Source: an uncultured Bacilli bacterium
GTDB taxonomy: Bacteria; Bacillota_I; Bacilli_A; RF39; UBA660
DNA: 36,569 bases
Direction of reading: 5' to 3'
Assembly (NCBI GenBank): GCA_910577075.1
Contig: CAJTKV010000020.1
Coordinates: forward strand, 1 to 36,569
This document shows positions 15,422 through 23,782 of this stretch, one piece after another. Every line of letters starts with the position of its first letter. The first letter of the stretch is position 1. The translations under genes were made by a program, and so were the position numbers. Under the pieces are notes generated by a model. The model did no database searches, was not told the origin of the DNA, and saw nothing but the letters and a program-made list of their open reading frames with translations.

Positions 15422-16027
15422 CTATTTGTTTTTCCCTGAGTTGAATAAATTATGCTCTTTACATAATTGTAAGAATCTTTGTTCATCATCATGAATTTCA
15501 CCATACACATCTTGATCAAATACTATTCCACGAGCTTTAAAGGGCTCATACATATCTTCAATAGAACCTTCACTGAATTCCCAAATAAAAGTTTTTTCAC
15601 GATTGCTTCTTTCGCGATTATAAATGCCATAGCCATCCTCATCACAAGCCTTAAAACATAAACTAGCCCCATTGGCATCTATCTCTCTTATTACATCACT
15701 TCTTCCAGCAAAGGCGCGTATATATTCAACAATACAAGATCTTTTTACATCTAAATCATTGTCTTTTATATACTGCGACAGTTCTTCCATTGTATCAAAG
15801 TATTCGCCATTGATGGAAAATAGACGCATTTCAGGCATAGTCGCTTGAACATCTAGTCCAGGATACTGATTCTCACTTGGGACTACTCTTTTTCTTGAGC
15901 TTCCAAAGATGCGCATCAAAGCTTCAGTTATTGGATCATTATTTTGTGCCAATGAATCATCTTCCAAATCTTCCCATAGTTTTAATTTTTCCTCTTCTGT
16001 CATGTTATTATATTCTTCTTTTGTCAT
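15422..16027 (-). CDS. Unknown acidic protein, 201 aa
   Basis: Not recognised. A Glu/Lys/Asp-rich N-terminal helix (MTKEEYNNMTEEEKLKLWED) leads into a mixed region with MRLFSINGEYFDTMEELSQYI, IREIDANGASLCFKACDEDGYG and a C-terminal DDEQRFLQLCKEHNLF helix. No signal peptide. CGGAGG is 6 nt before the ATG and TGATATAAT lies at 16057-16049. First gene of a three-gene unit with 14679-15413 and 14233-14625. Confidence 0.77.
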   Translation of the reverse strand: MTKEEYNNMTEEEKLKLWEDLEDDSLAQNNDPITEALMRIFGSSRKRVVPSENQYPGLDVQATMPEMRLFSINGEYFDTMEELSQYIKDNDLDVKRSCIVEYIRAFAGRSDVIREIDANGASLCFKACDEDGYGIYNRERSNREKTFIWEFSEGSIEDMYEPFKARGIVFDQDVYGEIHDDEQRFLQLCKEHNLFNSGKNK

Positions 16028-16048
16028 AAAAACCTCCGTAGTAATTTT

Positions 16049-16057
16049 ATTATATCA
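16049..16057 (-). promoter_or_regulatory. Extended -10 promoter of the 16027-14233 unit
   Basis: Minus strand TGATATAAT (16057-16049) with no convincing -35. Start predicted near 16042, about 15 nt before the ATG. Confidence 0.5.
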
Positions 16058-16082
16058 TATTTTTTCAATCGTCTACGTTTCT

Positions 16083-16583
16083 TTATTGCTTGTTTATATA
16101 TTGCAGTTCGAGAAGCAAATCTTCTAAATATTTATCCTTGTCTAGAATAATAAGGGGATAAGAATATGCTTTGGCATCACGACTCCAATTGTCAAAATAA
16201 CCCATTACTTCCTTAATAAGATGTTCACTATTGCCACGTTCTTTATATCTTTTTAAAAGCATCTCACGACTATCAAGACTTGGTAAGATAAAAGTAAAAT
16301 CAATATTTTCTTCACAAAGAAGATGTCTTATATCTTCATTAGATGGAACTAATACGACATCATATTTATCTATTGCTTCCCTTAATGACTTCAAATAATT
16401 ATCTGGCCAAGAAGGATTAACAACCATATTTTTGGCATATTTCACCTTTTCATAATCTTCATCCTTTATATTGGAATAATCATAACGGTATTTTGAACTC
16501 GTCAAGTCACAGACATTGTCGTACTTCTTACCAACAGTCGTCTTGCCAAGACCGGCAAACACACTTAATACTTTCGCCTTCAT
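16083..16583 (-). CDS. P-loop kinase-like protein, 166 aa
   Basis: Starts with a P-loop, VLSVFAGLGKTTVGKKY (GLGKTT at 11-16), on the first strand, followed by the order expected for nucleoside or nucleotide kinases: an acidic strand VVLVPSNEDIRHLL (about 75-90), then FTFILPSLDSREMLLKRYKERGN with the Arg-rich helix that resembles a lid. Length fits a small single-domain kinase. Similar small P-loop proteins occur in phages and mobile regions. It should bind ATP; the phosphate acceptor is unknown. Single gene between a terminator and its own promoter zone. Confidence 0.72.
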   Translation of the reverse strand: MKAKVLSVFAGLGKTTVGKKYDNVCDLTSSKYRYDYSNIKDEDYEKVKYAKNMVVNPSWPDNYLKSLREAIDKYDVVLVPSNEDIRHLLCEENIDFTFILPSLDSREMLLKRYKERGNSEHLIKEVMGYFDNWSRDAKAYSYPLIILDKDKYLEDLLLELQYINKQ

Positions 16584-16649
16584 ACAATCACCTAGATACC
16601 TCTATTTTAACATAGAAATTGTGCGAAAACTATTGGATAGTGAAAACAT

Positions 16650-16674
16650 AAAAAAAGAAGATTAAGTTCTTCTT
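16650..16674 (-). terminator. Intrinsic terminator after the gene at 16674-17534
   Basis: Minus strand AAGAAGA-ACTTAA-TCTTCTT followed by TTTTTTT. The stem begins inside the stop codon of the gene. Confidence 0.82.
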
Positions 16675-17534
16675 TATTTTTGAGGATTATTATTTTTTCT
16701 CTTATTTACTAGATCCTGAAAAAACTTAAGCATCTCTTCTTCGGTATTATCTTTTTCGATTCCCAAAATTTCGTAGGCACTTATGTTAGTGTTATACATT
16801 AGATATTCTGAGAATGCTTCTTCTTCACTTTTGCCAAGTAATAAACTCATTTTAACTTTTACATATCTACTATCAACTAATTGTTTTAATTGACTAGGAA
16901 ATTCATCACCTAAGCAATTGGCGCGTATCTTTTCAATAATAAATGGCTTATCAACACTGGCAATTTGTCCTCCTCGACATCTTCCTCTAATCTCGGACAT
17001 CGATGGGTGTTCTAATACTCGCATGATAAATTCACCAAAAACGAGATTTTCTAAGGTTTCCCTTATTTGCTTTTCTGTTGCAGATTTTAGAGGATTTAAA
17101 GGATCATATTCAAGTTTTTCACTCGTCTTTTCTTCTTTTGGCTCTTCCTCTTGTGTTTCTTCACTTTTCTCTTCGAAAATACCAGCAACTTCTAAAGCTA
17201 ATATTTCAACTGATGATAATGTCTCTTTAGAATATAAGGCCTGTTCTCTTTTATATTGCATAAAGCTCGCATCATTTAAAAGTAATAAGACAAATTCATC
17301 ATAAGTTTTAGCAGCTACATCTTCTGGCATATCTCCCTTAGTTTCTAAAAATCTCTTATAGAATGCTTTACTTCCATAGCGCAAGACTTCTTCTAAGGCA
17401 TATATTTCTAATATAGATAGTTTTTTTAAATCCTCATCATAGTTTTGCTGTGCCGTTAATTTAAAATCTTCATCTTCGTTATATTGCATAATAAATTCAG
17501 TTATATGATCAACTTGAGTAGTATTAAAATTCAT
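16674..17534 (-). CDS. Unknown acidic protein with a Glu-rich linker, 286 aa
   Basis: Not recognised. Two helical parts (about 1-120 and 145-286) are joined by a low-complexity Glu/Lys/Thr linker (EEKSEETQEEEPKEEKTSEK, about 123-142). The second part contains SEIRGRCRGGQIASVDKPFI and ends with NISAYEILGIEKDNTEEEMLKFF, which resembles the start of a J-domain-like helix pair (yeiLGi) but lacks the HPD motif. Soluble. AGAGGGGG precedes the ATG and the promoter at 17590-17562 fits well. It forms a one-gene unit divergent from the second ABC transporter. Confidence 0.78.
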   Translation of the reverse strand: MNFNTTQVDHITEFIMQYNEDEDFKLTAQQNYDEDLKKLSILEIYALEEVLRYGSKAFYKRFLETKGDMPEDVAAKTYDEFVLLLLNDASFMQYKREQALYSKETLSSVEILALEVAGIFEEKSEETQEEEPKEEKTSEKLEYDPLNPLKSATEKQIRETLENLVFGEFIMRVLEHPSMSEIRGRCRGGQIASVDKPFIIEKIRANCLGDEFPSQLKQLVDSRYVKVKMSLLLGKSEEEAFSEYLMYNTNISAYEILGIEKDNTEEEMLKFFQDLVNKRKNNNPQK

Positions 17535-17561
17535 GAAATCCCCCTCTTTTTAATGTTTAAT

Positions 17562-17590
17562 AATATAACATACTAGAAAAATAAAGTCAA
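17562..17590 (-). promoter_or_regulatory. Promoter of the gene at 16674-17534
   Basis: Minus strand TTGACT (17590-17585), 17-nt spacer, TATATT (17567-17562). It stands back to back with the plus-strand promoter at 17607. Confidence 0.7.
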
Positions 17591-17606
17591 AATTATATTA
17601 TCAAGA

Positions 17607-17635
17607 TTAACATATCAGGCTTTTTTTGTTATAAT
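17607..17635 (+). promoter_or_regulatory. Promoter of the second ABC half-transporter
   Basis: TTAACA (17607-17612), 17-nt spacer, TATAAT (17630-17635). The predicted start near 17642 leaves only about 11 nt before the ATG at 17653, with GGTGA as the only Shine-Dalgarno. Confidence 0.75.
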
Positions 17636-17652
17636 AACAAGCGGTGAAGTTT

Positions 17653-19371
17653 ATGAATAAAAAGAAGTACTACAAAAAAATATTTAACTATTTTAAAAAT
17701 GAAAAGAAAAATATATTTATATATATTATCACCTCTTTAATGATTGTCGGTTTAAATACCATTAATCCCGTATTCTCAGCTAAAATTTTAAGTGCGATAA
17801 CAATGATAGATATTAAGTCAATGTGCATCTTTGCTAGCCTTATTTTACTTACTAGTTTGGTTGATGAAATAATTAGATACTTCAACTATGAAAGTAGTGA
17901 AAAAATTCAGAATCGCGTGGAAATGAAAATTAAAGAAGATGTTTCAAAGGAATTGTTTAACTTAGAAATCAAAAACTTTGATAAAGAAGGAACCGGATTT
18001 TTTGCCAGTAGAATTGACAGTGAGCCACGAGCACTTGCTGCCATTTTTACTCGTTTGAGATATAATGCGACTTCATTTTTAACATCTATTGGTATTTTCA
18101 TCTATGTCTTCTATGTAAGTCCCATCATTGGCATATTTTTATTAGTTTTTTCCACTATCAATTTCTACATTAATTTTAAAAGAACAAAAAGATGGGAACA
18201 GGAACGAAAAACGAGCAATGAAATGTATGAAAAATATTCAAGTAGTTTTGGTGAGTTAATTCGCGGAATTAAAGATATCAAAGTCTTAAATTTAAAAAAC
18301 TATCTAATTAAGAAAACGACTGATGATCAAAGAGAACTAATCGCCTATGGCTATAAAACTGGTAAAAAGGACCAAAAGGTTCGCATTTTAACGAGTATTA
18401 TTCGCGAGATTATGGACTTTTCCTTTATTGTTATAGGTGTAATACTTCTTAAATATAATATGATAACAGGTGCTACTTTTTTAGTTATATATATGTATAA
18501 GGGTCGTGCTGTTTACTTTTTAGATGACATAAACGACTTATATCGCGATTATAAGAGTTTTAATCTATCCTTAGAAAGACTTTATGAGCTTATTGATGAT
18601 ACGAAATATCCGAAAGAAAAATTTGGTTCAACTAAACTAAAGAATATAAAAGGTTCAATTGAATTTAAGAATGTCTCATTTGGCTATGAAGATAATGAGG
18701 TATTAAAAAAGGTTAATTTTAAAATTAATCCCTGCGAGACAATTGGCATTGTTGGCAAAAGTGGCGTTGGTAAGACGACTATCATAAATCTAATAAATAA
18801 ATTATATAATGCTAATGCGGGAAGTATTTTAATAGATGATACTAATATAAATGATATTACAGAGGAAAGCCTAAGAAATAATATATCGACAATTACGCAA
18901 AATCCCTATATCTTTAATGTCTCTATTAAAGATAATCTAAAGATAGCTAATCCCAAAGTTACGGATAAAGAGATAAAAGAAAAATGCAAATTATGTGCTA
19001 TAGATGAATATATTAATTCTTTACAAAAAAAATATAATACTTTGGTTGGAGAAAATGGCGTTATATTATCAGGTGGCTTAAAACAGAGGTTGGCAATTGC
19101 GCGTGCGATAATAAAGAACAGCAAAATCCTTATTCTCGATGAGGCAACTAGTAGCTTAGATAATGAAACACAAGATTATATTCATCACTCTATAAAGAAA
19201 ATACGAAAAGATTATACGATAATAATTATTGCACATCGCCTATCGACAGTTATCGACTGTGATAAAATATTAGTTGTCGACGATGGTAAAATAGTCGGAT
19301 TTGATACGCATGAAAACTTAATTAAAACAAATAAAGTATATAAACGTCTCTATAAAAAAGAATTAATTTAA
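17653..19371 (+). CDS. ABC exporter half-transporter with altered signature motif
   Basis: 572 residues: a six-helix membrane domain followed by an ATPase domain. Counting from the ATG at 17653, Walker A GKSGVGKTT is near 368-376, the Q-loop is TQNPYIF, Walker B ILILDEATSSLD keeps the catalytic Glu, and the H-loop is IIAHRLST. The signature reads LSGGLKQR where LSGGQ is usual, so the Gln is replaced by Leu. Family members export hydrophobic compounds or peptides as dimers. It is a paralogue of the transporter at 411-2138. The in-frame GTG at 17644 would leave almost no leader; the ATG with GGTGA in front is more likely. Confidence 0.92.
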   Translation: MNKKKYYKKIFNYFKNEKKNIFIYIITSLMIVGLNTINPVFSAKILSAITMIDIKSMCIFASLILLTSLVDEIIRYFNYESSEKIQNRVEMKIKEDVSKELFNLEIKNFDKEGTGFFASRIDSEPRALAAIFTRLRYNATSFLTSIGIFIYVFYVSPIIGIFLLVFSTINFYINFKRTKRWEQERKTSNEMYEKYSSSFGELIRGIKDIKVLNLKNYLIKKTTDDQRELIAYGYKTGKKDQKVRILTSIIREIMDFSFIVIGVILLKYNMITGATFLVIYMYKGRAVYFLDDINDLYRDYKSFNLSLERLYELIDDTKYPKEKFGSTKLKNIKGSIEFKNVSFGYEDNEVLKKVNFKINPCETIGIVGKSGVGKTTIINLINKLYNANAGSILIDDTNINDITEESLRNNISTITQNPYIFNVSIKDNLKIANPKVTDKEIKEKCKLCAIDEYINSLQKKYNTLVGENGVILSGGLKQRLAIARAIIKNSKILILDEATSSLDNETQDYIHHSIKKIRKDYTIIIIAHRLSTVIDCDKILVVDDGKIVGFDTHENLIKTNKVYKRLYKKELI

Positions 19372-19401
19372 AAACATCAGATTTTTATACTGATGTTTTT
19401 T
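19371..19401. terminator. Bidirectional terminator between ABC and GNAT genes
   Basis: AAAACATCAG-ATTTTTATA-CTGATGTTTT, a 10-bp stem with T-rich ends. It serves the plus-strand ABC gene and overlaps the 3' end of the minus-strand GNAT. Confidence 0.85.
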
Positions 19402-19906
19402 GATTTTCTTTAAAATACAAGGATCTTAAAAAGCCACTTTGGGTGGTTAAATCTTTAATATATTCAAATCCCAATTTGGATACTACTTTTCTACTAGCTA
19501 TATTGTTAGGATGAATTGTAGAAATAATATATTCGTAGTTTAAGGTAGAGAAATAATCCATTGCTGCTTTACTTAACTCACTCATTATCCCCTTTTGGCG
19601 ATATTCTTCATATACTAAAAAGCCGCCTAATTCACACATACTGTCGGGCTTTTTAATATCTAAAATATCATAGTATTCACTCTCGACTTCTGGAGGCATA
19701 AAAATTTGTACCATAGCTATCAATTTATTGGCATCATAGGCACCAAAGAGAATAGAATAATTTTCATCAAAAAAACGATCCATCTGTTCTTCGGTCCATA
19801 AAATAAAGAAGTCTTTATTTTCAATATTCTTATAAACTCTCTTAATCAAATCGCGAACTTGCATGTCGTCTTCCTTAGAAATTCTTTTATATACAAAACT
19901 ATTCAT
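19385..19906 (-). CDS. GNAT acetyltransferase
   Basis: 173 residues. The opening FVYKRISKEDDMQVRDLIKRVY is typical of GNAT proteins, followed by the strand ILFGAYDANKLIAMVQIFMP, the acetyl-CoA loop LGGFLVYEEYRQKGIMSELSKAAM (with RQKGI in the R/QxxGxG/A position), and TIHPNNIASRKVVSKLGFEYI. It probably acetylates a small amine; substrate unknown. AGAGGAG precedes the ATG. Single gene, convergent with the ABC transporter. Confidence 0.9.
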   Translation of the reverse strand: MNSFVYKRISKEDDMQVRDLIKRVYKNIENKDFFILWTEEQMDRFFDENYSILFGAYDANKLIAMVQIFMPPEVESEYYDILDIKKPDSMCELGGFLVYEEYRQKGIMSELSKAAMDYFSTLNYEYIISTIHPNNIASRKVVSKLGFEYIKDLTTQSGFLRSLYFKENQKTSV

Positions 19907-19997
19907 ATTATTACTCCTCTTTTTTATTTTAACATTTTATAAATATATTTACTAGGAGATGATTTAGAGATATTTAATAAATATAGATAAATTTATC

Positions 19998-20026
19998 TTG
20001 TATTTTTTCATTTATGCTAATATACT
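19998..20026 (+). promoter_or_regulatory. Promoter of the D123/ATP-grasp-like gene
   Basis: TTGTAT (19998-20003), 17-nt spacer, TATACT (20021-20026). Start predicted near 20033, about 29 nt before the ATG at 20062. Confidence 0.6.
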
Positions 20027-20061
20027 ATAAATCACTTATTGTAATAAAGGAATGGTTATGT

Positions 20062-21468
20062 ATGTTTGAATTTTTAAAGGGGAAAAAATTAACGACCATA
20101 GATAAGAAAAAAATAGCTGAACTTCTATCAACTAATCCCGAGGCTCTTGAGGCATTTGAACAGGCCTATGCTATTGGAGCGTTAGATGATGAGGATATTT
20201 CTGAAAATTTTTTTGAAATAAACTCAAGACAGGCAGCCTCAATGATGAAAAAAGGTCAAGAATTAGATACGGAAAAACTAAGTGATATAAAAATGCGCAT
20301 AGTTAATGAGTTGCTTAATGAATGTGCCGTTTGGAATTTTGATGGTCAAAAAGTATCTACTAATAATAATTTAGGAAGTCCCGTGGAAAAACCAGTCACT
20401 AATGAAGAAATAAAAATGCTACCTGAAGATATGCGTCCACAGTTAACAGGTAACCTCATGAAAGTAGACATTAATGTGCCTTCGTATATCACTATACTTG
20501 AAAACTATATAAATTTCTTGAATGAAAAAAATCCCAAGAAAAGAGAGATATTTTATAACATGTTTCGCCAAGGATTGGATATTCTCGATTTAGATGAAAT
20601 TACTCGTCGAATAATTGCTATGAATAAAAATTCGATGGGATATTGGTTACCGCAAATAATTGAGCCAGCTCTTGCTACAAAGGAATTAAAAATTCCCAAA
20701 ACGACGATCGTTAAGGTGCCTACAACTATGCTTCAATTAACGAGATGCGAATATACGGAATTGACCCGAACAACTCTTGATATCGTTGATGAGTTTGTAA
20801 GACAAGCGTTTGCTCTTGATCAGAATAAAGATTATTTTATCAAGACAGGTCTTTACTCTTCTAAATTTGATTTCCGCAATGCGCGCGTTAATGATCCTAA
20901 AGAAGTTAGAGAAATTGGCGAGTATCTATTATTCATTCACTATCAAGCCTTGCAGATGGCTAGTCCCCTAACAAAACCATCTATTTATGGTGTATCAACA
21001 ACTGATGAATGGGTTGTAAGAGAATTTATTCCCGATAAAGAAAATAATCCTTGTATATATAAAGGATTACCTCTGCACACAGAATATCGCGTTTTTGTCG
21101 ATTTTGATACTAAAGAGATTATTGGAATAAGCCCCTACTGGGAACCCAATACTATGAAACGACGTTTTGGACATGAAAGTGATGCTGACTCTCCACATAA
21201 AATTCACGATTATACAATCTATTCGATGTATGAACCAACTCTTATGAAACGCTATGAAGATAATAAAAGACAAGTTAAATATTATGTGGAAAATCTTATT
21301 AATAAAAACGAAAGCCTTAATGGACAATGGTCAATAGATATTATGCAAAATGGTGATGAATTTTGGTTAATTGATATGGCTCTTGCCGAAAACTCAGCTT
21401 TCTATGAATGCGTACCGAAATCTTTAAGAAAAAGGACACCAGAGAATTGGATTCCTACTCTTGAGTAA
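20062..21468 (+). CDS. ATP-grasp/D123-like protein, 468 aa
   Basis: The C-terminal half carries an order of motifs that fits the D123/ATP-grasp fold: EWVVREFIPD, LHTEYRVFVDFDTKEIIGISPYW, and GQWSIDIMQNGDEFWLIDMALAENSAF, where Asp/Glu/Asn residues would bind Mg-ATP. The eukaryotic D123 (Cdc123) proteins share such EYR, ID and FWLID blocks. The N-terminal half (about 1-210) is helical and not recognised. I infer an ATP-dependent ligase-type or nucleotide-binding protein; no substrate can be named. The ATG at 20062 has AAAGGA upstream; a frame back to 20014 lacks a ribosome site and overlaps the promoter. Confidence 0.68.
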   Translation: MFEFLKGKKLTTIDKKKIAELLSTNPEALEAFEQAYAIGALDDEDISENFFEINSRQAASMMKKGQELDTEKLSDIKMRIVNELLNECAVWNFDGQKVSTNNNLGSPVEKPVTNEEIKMLPEDMRPQLTGNLMKVDINVPSYITILENYINFLNEKNPKKREIFYNMFRQGLDILDLDEITRRIIAMNKNSMGYWLPQIIEPALATKELKIPKTTIVKVPTTMLQLTRCEYTELTRTTLDIVDEFVRQAFALDQNKDYFIKTGLYSSKFDFRNARVNDPKEVREIGEYLLFIHYQALQMASPLTKPSIYGVSTTDEWVVREFIPDKENNPCIYKGLPLHTEYRVFVDFDTKEIIGISPYWEPNTMKRRFGHESDADSPHKIHDYTIYSMYEPTLMKRYEDNKRQVKYYVENLINKNESLNGQWSIDIMQNGDEFWLIDMALAENSAFYECVPKSLRKRTPENWIPTLE

Positions 21469-21474
21469 TAAAAC

Positions 21475-21504
21475 AAAAACAATTCTTTAAATAGAATTGT
21501 TTTT
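21475..21504 (+). terminator. Intrinsic terminator after the D123-like gene
   Basis: AAAAACAATTCT-TTAAAT-AGAATTGTTTTT just after the stop at 21468, with a T-run at the 3' side. Confidence 0.88.
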
Positions 21505-21567
21505 ATATGTTCAAATAAAAGTGCAATAAGCAAAAATTTTTTTAAAAAAATTCATCTTCACTATTAA

Positions 21568-22353
21568 TTATTTTAAAACTATTTTTCGACAAAAAATAAA
21601 GTATAAAATGAGACCAATTATAAAGCCCCCTAAATGTGCCGTAATGGAAATATTAGGCATTAAAAAGGAAATAATTAAATCTAAAATAACAGTTGGCAGT
21701 AAGTCGTATTTATAAGTATACCTCATAATATTTCTATTTTTATATGCCAACATTAAATAGCAACCAAATAAGCCAAATATTGCTCCGCTTGCCCCAACAC
21801 AGGGAATAGATTCCATAAAGGCAATTAGAATTGAGGAACATAAACCAGATAACATATAAACTCCAAAATATTTTATGTTGCCAATCAGAGATTCAAGTTT
21901 ACTACCACAAATAAGTAAAGCAAACATATTAAAAAACAAGTGTGCTTCACTACCATGGACAAACATCGAAGTAAAAATTCTATAAAACGCAAAATGCTCT
22001 TTAGATATGGCAAAGTTAAGCACTGCATCATCACCTTGAAATAAATTGACTATAATAAAAAACAAAATGTTTATGCCAACAAATGTATAAGTTAAATAAG
22101 GCTTATACATATAATACTTAGATAACTTAATGTGTTCTTCCCTTTTAATTTTTTCTTCTGTTAAAAGTTCTTCATGAGATTTAGTTAATAAAAATATAAG
22201 TCCAAATAATATTAATAATACACTTATGATTGTTAATATAAAACACAATATCTCATTCATTTTTTCAAAGGTATCAATAAATACAAAAAGGGAAAACATA
22301 TATGCTAATCCTATTAGCATCATACATAAACCTTTTATCCTCTTCTTACTCAT
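21568..22353 (-). CDS. Rhomboid family intramembrane serine protease
   Basis: 261 residues. Two hydrophobic helices lie at the N-terminus (about 5-27 and 34-57), then a cytoplasmic loop and the six-helix rhomboid core. Catalytic Ser 189 is in GASGAIFGLFG and catalytic His 240 in ITAHLGGFIIG; the HGSEAHLFFNMFALL block with His 133 and Asn 142 forms the oxyanion side. Rhomboids cleave membrane-anchored proteins within the bilayer. The two extra N-terminal helices, uncommon in the shortest bacterial members, precede the core. AGGAGG precedes the ATG by 6 nt. Substrates cannot be inferred from the neighbourhood. Confidence 0.92.
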   Translation of the reverse strand: MSKKRIKGLCMMLIGLAYMFSLFVFIDTFEKMNEILCFILTIISVLLILFGLIFLLTKSHEELLTEEKIKREEHIKLSKYYMYKPYLTYTFVGINILFFIIVNLFQGDDAVLNFAISKEHFAFYRIFTSMFVHGSEAHLFFNMFALLICGSKLESLIGNIKYFGVYMLSGLCSSILIAFMESIPCVGASGAIFGLFGCYLMLAYKNRNIMRYTYKYDLLPTVILDLIISFLMPNISITAHLGGFIIGLILYFIFCRKIVLK

Positions 22354-22420
22354 AGTGCCTCCTACAAAATCATCTTTATTATACTACATAACAATGCGAA
22401 ATTATACTTTTAACAAATTT

Positions 22421-23017
22421 TTATTTTGAAACTATGCTTTTGCTGTCTAACTTTTTTTCTTTTGTTAAATCAAGAATGGGATAAAAATCAAATGTTGCCT
22501 CTCTCATTTTTTCTAGTTTCCATTCTACTTGGATGCGTTCTTCGAAAGTGGCATCGGTTAAGTTTATAAATATTGCTACGGGCAAAACGTTGCCATAAAT
22601 CGTACTTCCCTCTAAAACTACTTCGTTAAAGAATACATTGCCAGAAAAAATGGCATTAGGGCTATTTAATCTTTTATTTCGCAATTGGTCGTTGGTATCA
22701 TCAAAGGGAGCTTGTCCAACATATAAAATATTTTCGATTGGTGAAGAGACAATGTAGCCAATACGACCATAGGTATAATAATCATTAGATGTCGTTAAGG
22801 CTACACTTATCCTCTTTTTCCTCCATAAACTTTCAGGATTTAAAGATATATCAAAGTCTTGGTTTTTGTCATATAATTTAGAATTTGATATAAGATTTTT
22901 AAAATAATCACTGGAAGTATCTAAGGGTATGGAATAAGTAAAAAATGTAAAATTATTATAATCAAAATTATCAATATCAGTAAATGGAACTTCTCTCCAT
23001 TCGGCAAATCTATCCAT
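22421..23017 (-). CDS. Unknown protein, 198 aa
   Basis: Not recognised. The protein looks largely beta-structured with alternating hydrophobic strands (TFFTYSIPL, RISVALTTS, IGYIVSSPIENILYVGQAP, VLPVAIFINL) and a helical C-terminus (FEERIQVEWKLEKMREATFDFYP). No signal peptide. It starts 14 nt after the SMUG2-like gene stop and is probably cotranscribed with it. CTAGGAGGG precedes the ATG. A role together with the glycosylase is suggested only by position. Confidence 0.77.
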   Translation of the reverse strand: MDRFAEWREVPFTDIDNFDYNNFTFFTYSIPLDTSSDYFKNLISNSKLYDKNQDFDISLNPESLWRKKRISVALTTSNDYYTYGRIGYIVSSPIENILYVGQAPFDDTNDQLRNKRLNSPNAIFSGNVFFNEVVLEGSTIYGNVLPVAIFINLTDATFEERIQVEWKLEKMREATFDFYPILDLTKEKKLDSKSIVSK

Positions 23018-23031
23018 TTTTCCCTCCTAGT

Positions 23032-23745
23032 TCAATTTTTTTCGCTAAGTTTAGTTATATATTTTTCTAAATACAATTTTTTGTTGCAAGAATTGTATTG
23101 CATGATGAAGCGTGGATGTTCTAGAGGAACTATTTTATCAAAGAAATGATTTTCTGCATTAATTTTTTCTAGAAATTTAAAGTTTTCTCCACTCCCTATG
23201 CAATAGCAAACTGATGTATCTATTCCAAAGGAAATCTGTCTTTTTAAAGATTCAACGATAAAGTCTTGGAGAGTTTTTTCTAAGTTCTTCTTTTCATAAT
23301 AGTTGGCATTAACTTCATTGCCTTTGGCATTTATGTTAACTATGCCAAGTGGACACACAAAGTTCATAAAAAAATCTTGATAAAATTTTTGACATCCACC
23401 ATATTGTTCTATGACATCATATAAAAAGTCTGATGATGATTTATTTATATAAAAATTTTCAATCATAATACCCGTTGCTTGATAGAGGTGGCTAGCATCT
23501 TCAAAAGGAATACCAGTTTGAGATGTTCCCCTTCTCGCTGGTGAACTGCCAAGTATTAATCTTCTTTTATGATTATCGTTATAATATTTATTATAGAATA
23601 TATCCGTAATATCCTCTATTTTTTCTTTATTTTCACCATTAAATTGATTGATAACACTATAATTATCAGGTAAATCAATAGCTATACGTGATAGCCACTT
23701 ATTATATTCCAATACTCTGCTGGCAAAAGTTTCACTTTTAATCAT
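23032..23745 (-). CDS. SMUG2-like uracil-DNA glycosylase family protein (DUF4918)
   Basis: 237 residues. RLILGSSPARRGTSQTGIPFEDASHLY (about 62-88) matches the active-site block of the SMUG2/DUF4918 branch of the UDG superfamily (family usually reads fGxxPxRxGxxxTGxPFxD), and the C-terminal LEHPRFIMQYN (about 208-218) corresponds to the HP-type motif 2. FVCPLGIVNINAKGNEVNANYYE supplies the middle strand. UDG-fold enzymes remove uracil or other damaged bases from DNA. ATG at 23745 has GGAGG about 6 nt upstream. It is followed by an unknown gene 14 nt away. Confidence 0.78.
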   Translation of the reverse strand: MIKSETFASRVLEYNKWLSRIAIDLPDNYSVINQFNGENKEKIEDITDIFYNKYYNDNHKRRLILGSSPARRGTSQTGIPFEDASHLYQATGIMIENFYINKSSSDFLYDVIEQYGGCQKFYQDFFMNFVCPLGIVNINAKGNEVNANYYEKKNLEKTLQDFIVESLKRQISFGIDTSVCYCIGSGENFKFLEKINAENHFFDKIVPLEHPRFIMQYNSCNKKLYLEKYITKLSEKN

Positions 23746-23782
23746 CTCATTACCTCCATTTATTTTCTTTTCGTGGCATATT

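Noticed and set aside
16918..17304. Plus-strand open frame of 128 codons, Ser-rich
   Set aside because: It is antisense to the acidic protein at 16674-17534; its Ser/Phe-rich composition is the mirror of the Glu-rich linker and no ribosome site precedes it.
7954..17534. Toxin-immunity (polymorphic toxin) cluster as explanation of the acidic unknown genes
   Set aside because: No toxin gene, secretion domain or repeat array of immunity genes is visible; acidity alone is not enough.
411..19371. The two ABC half-transporters as one heterodimer operon
   Set aside because: They lie about 15 kb apart on opposite strands with separate promoters; pairing remains possible but is not supported by layout.
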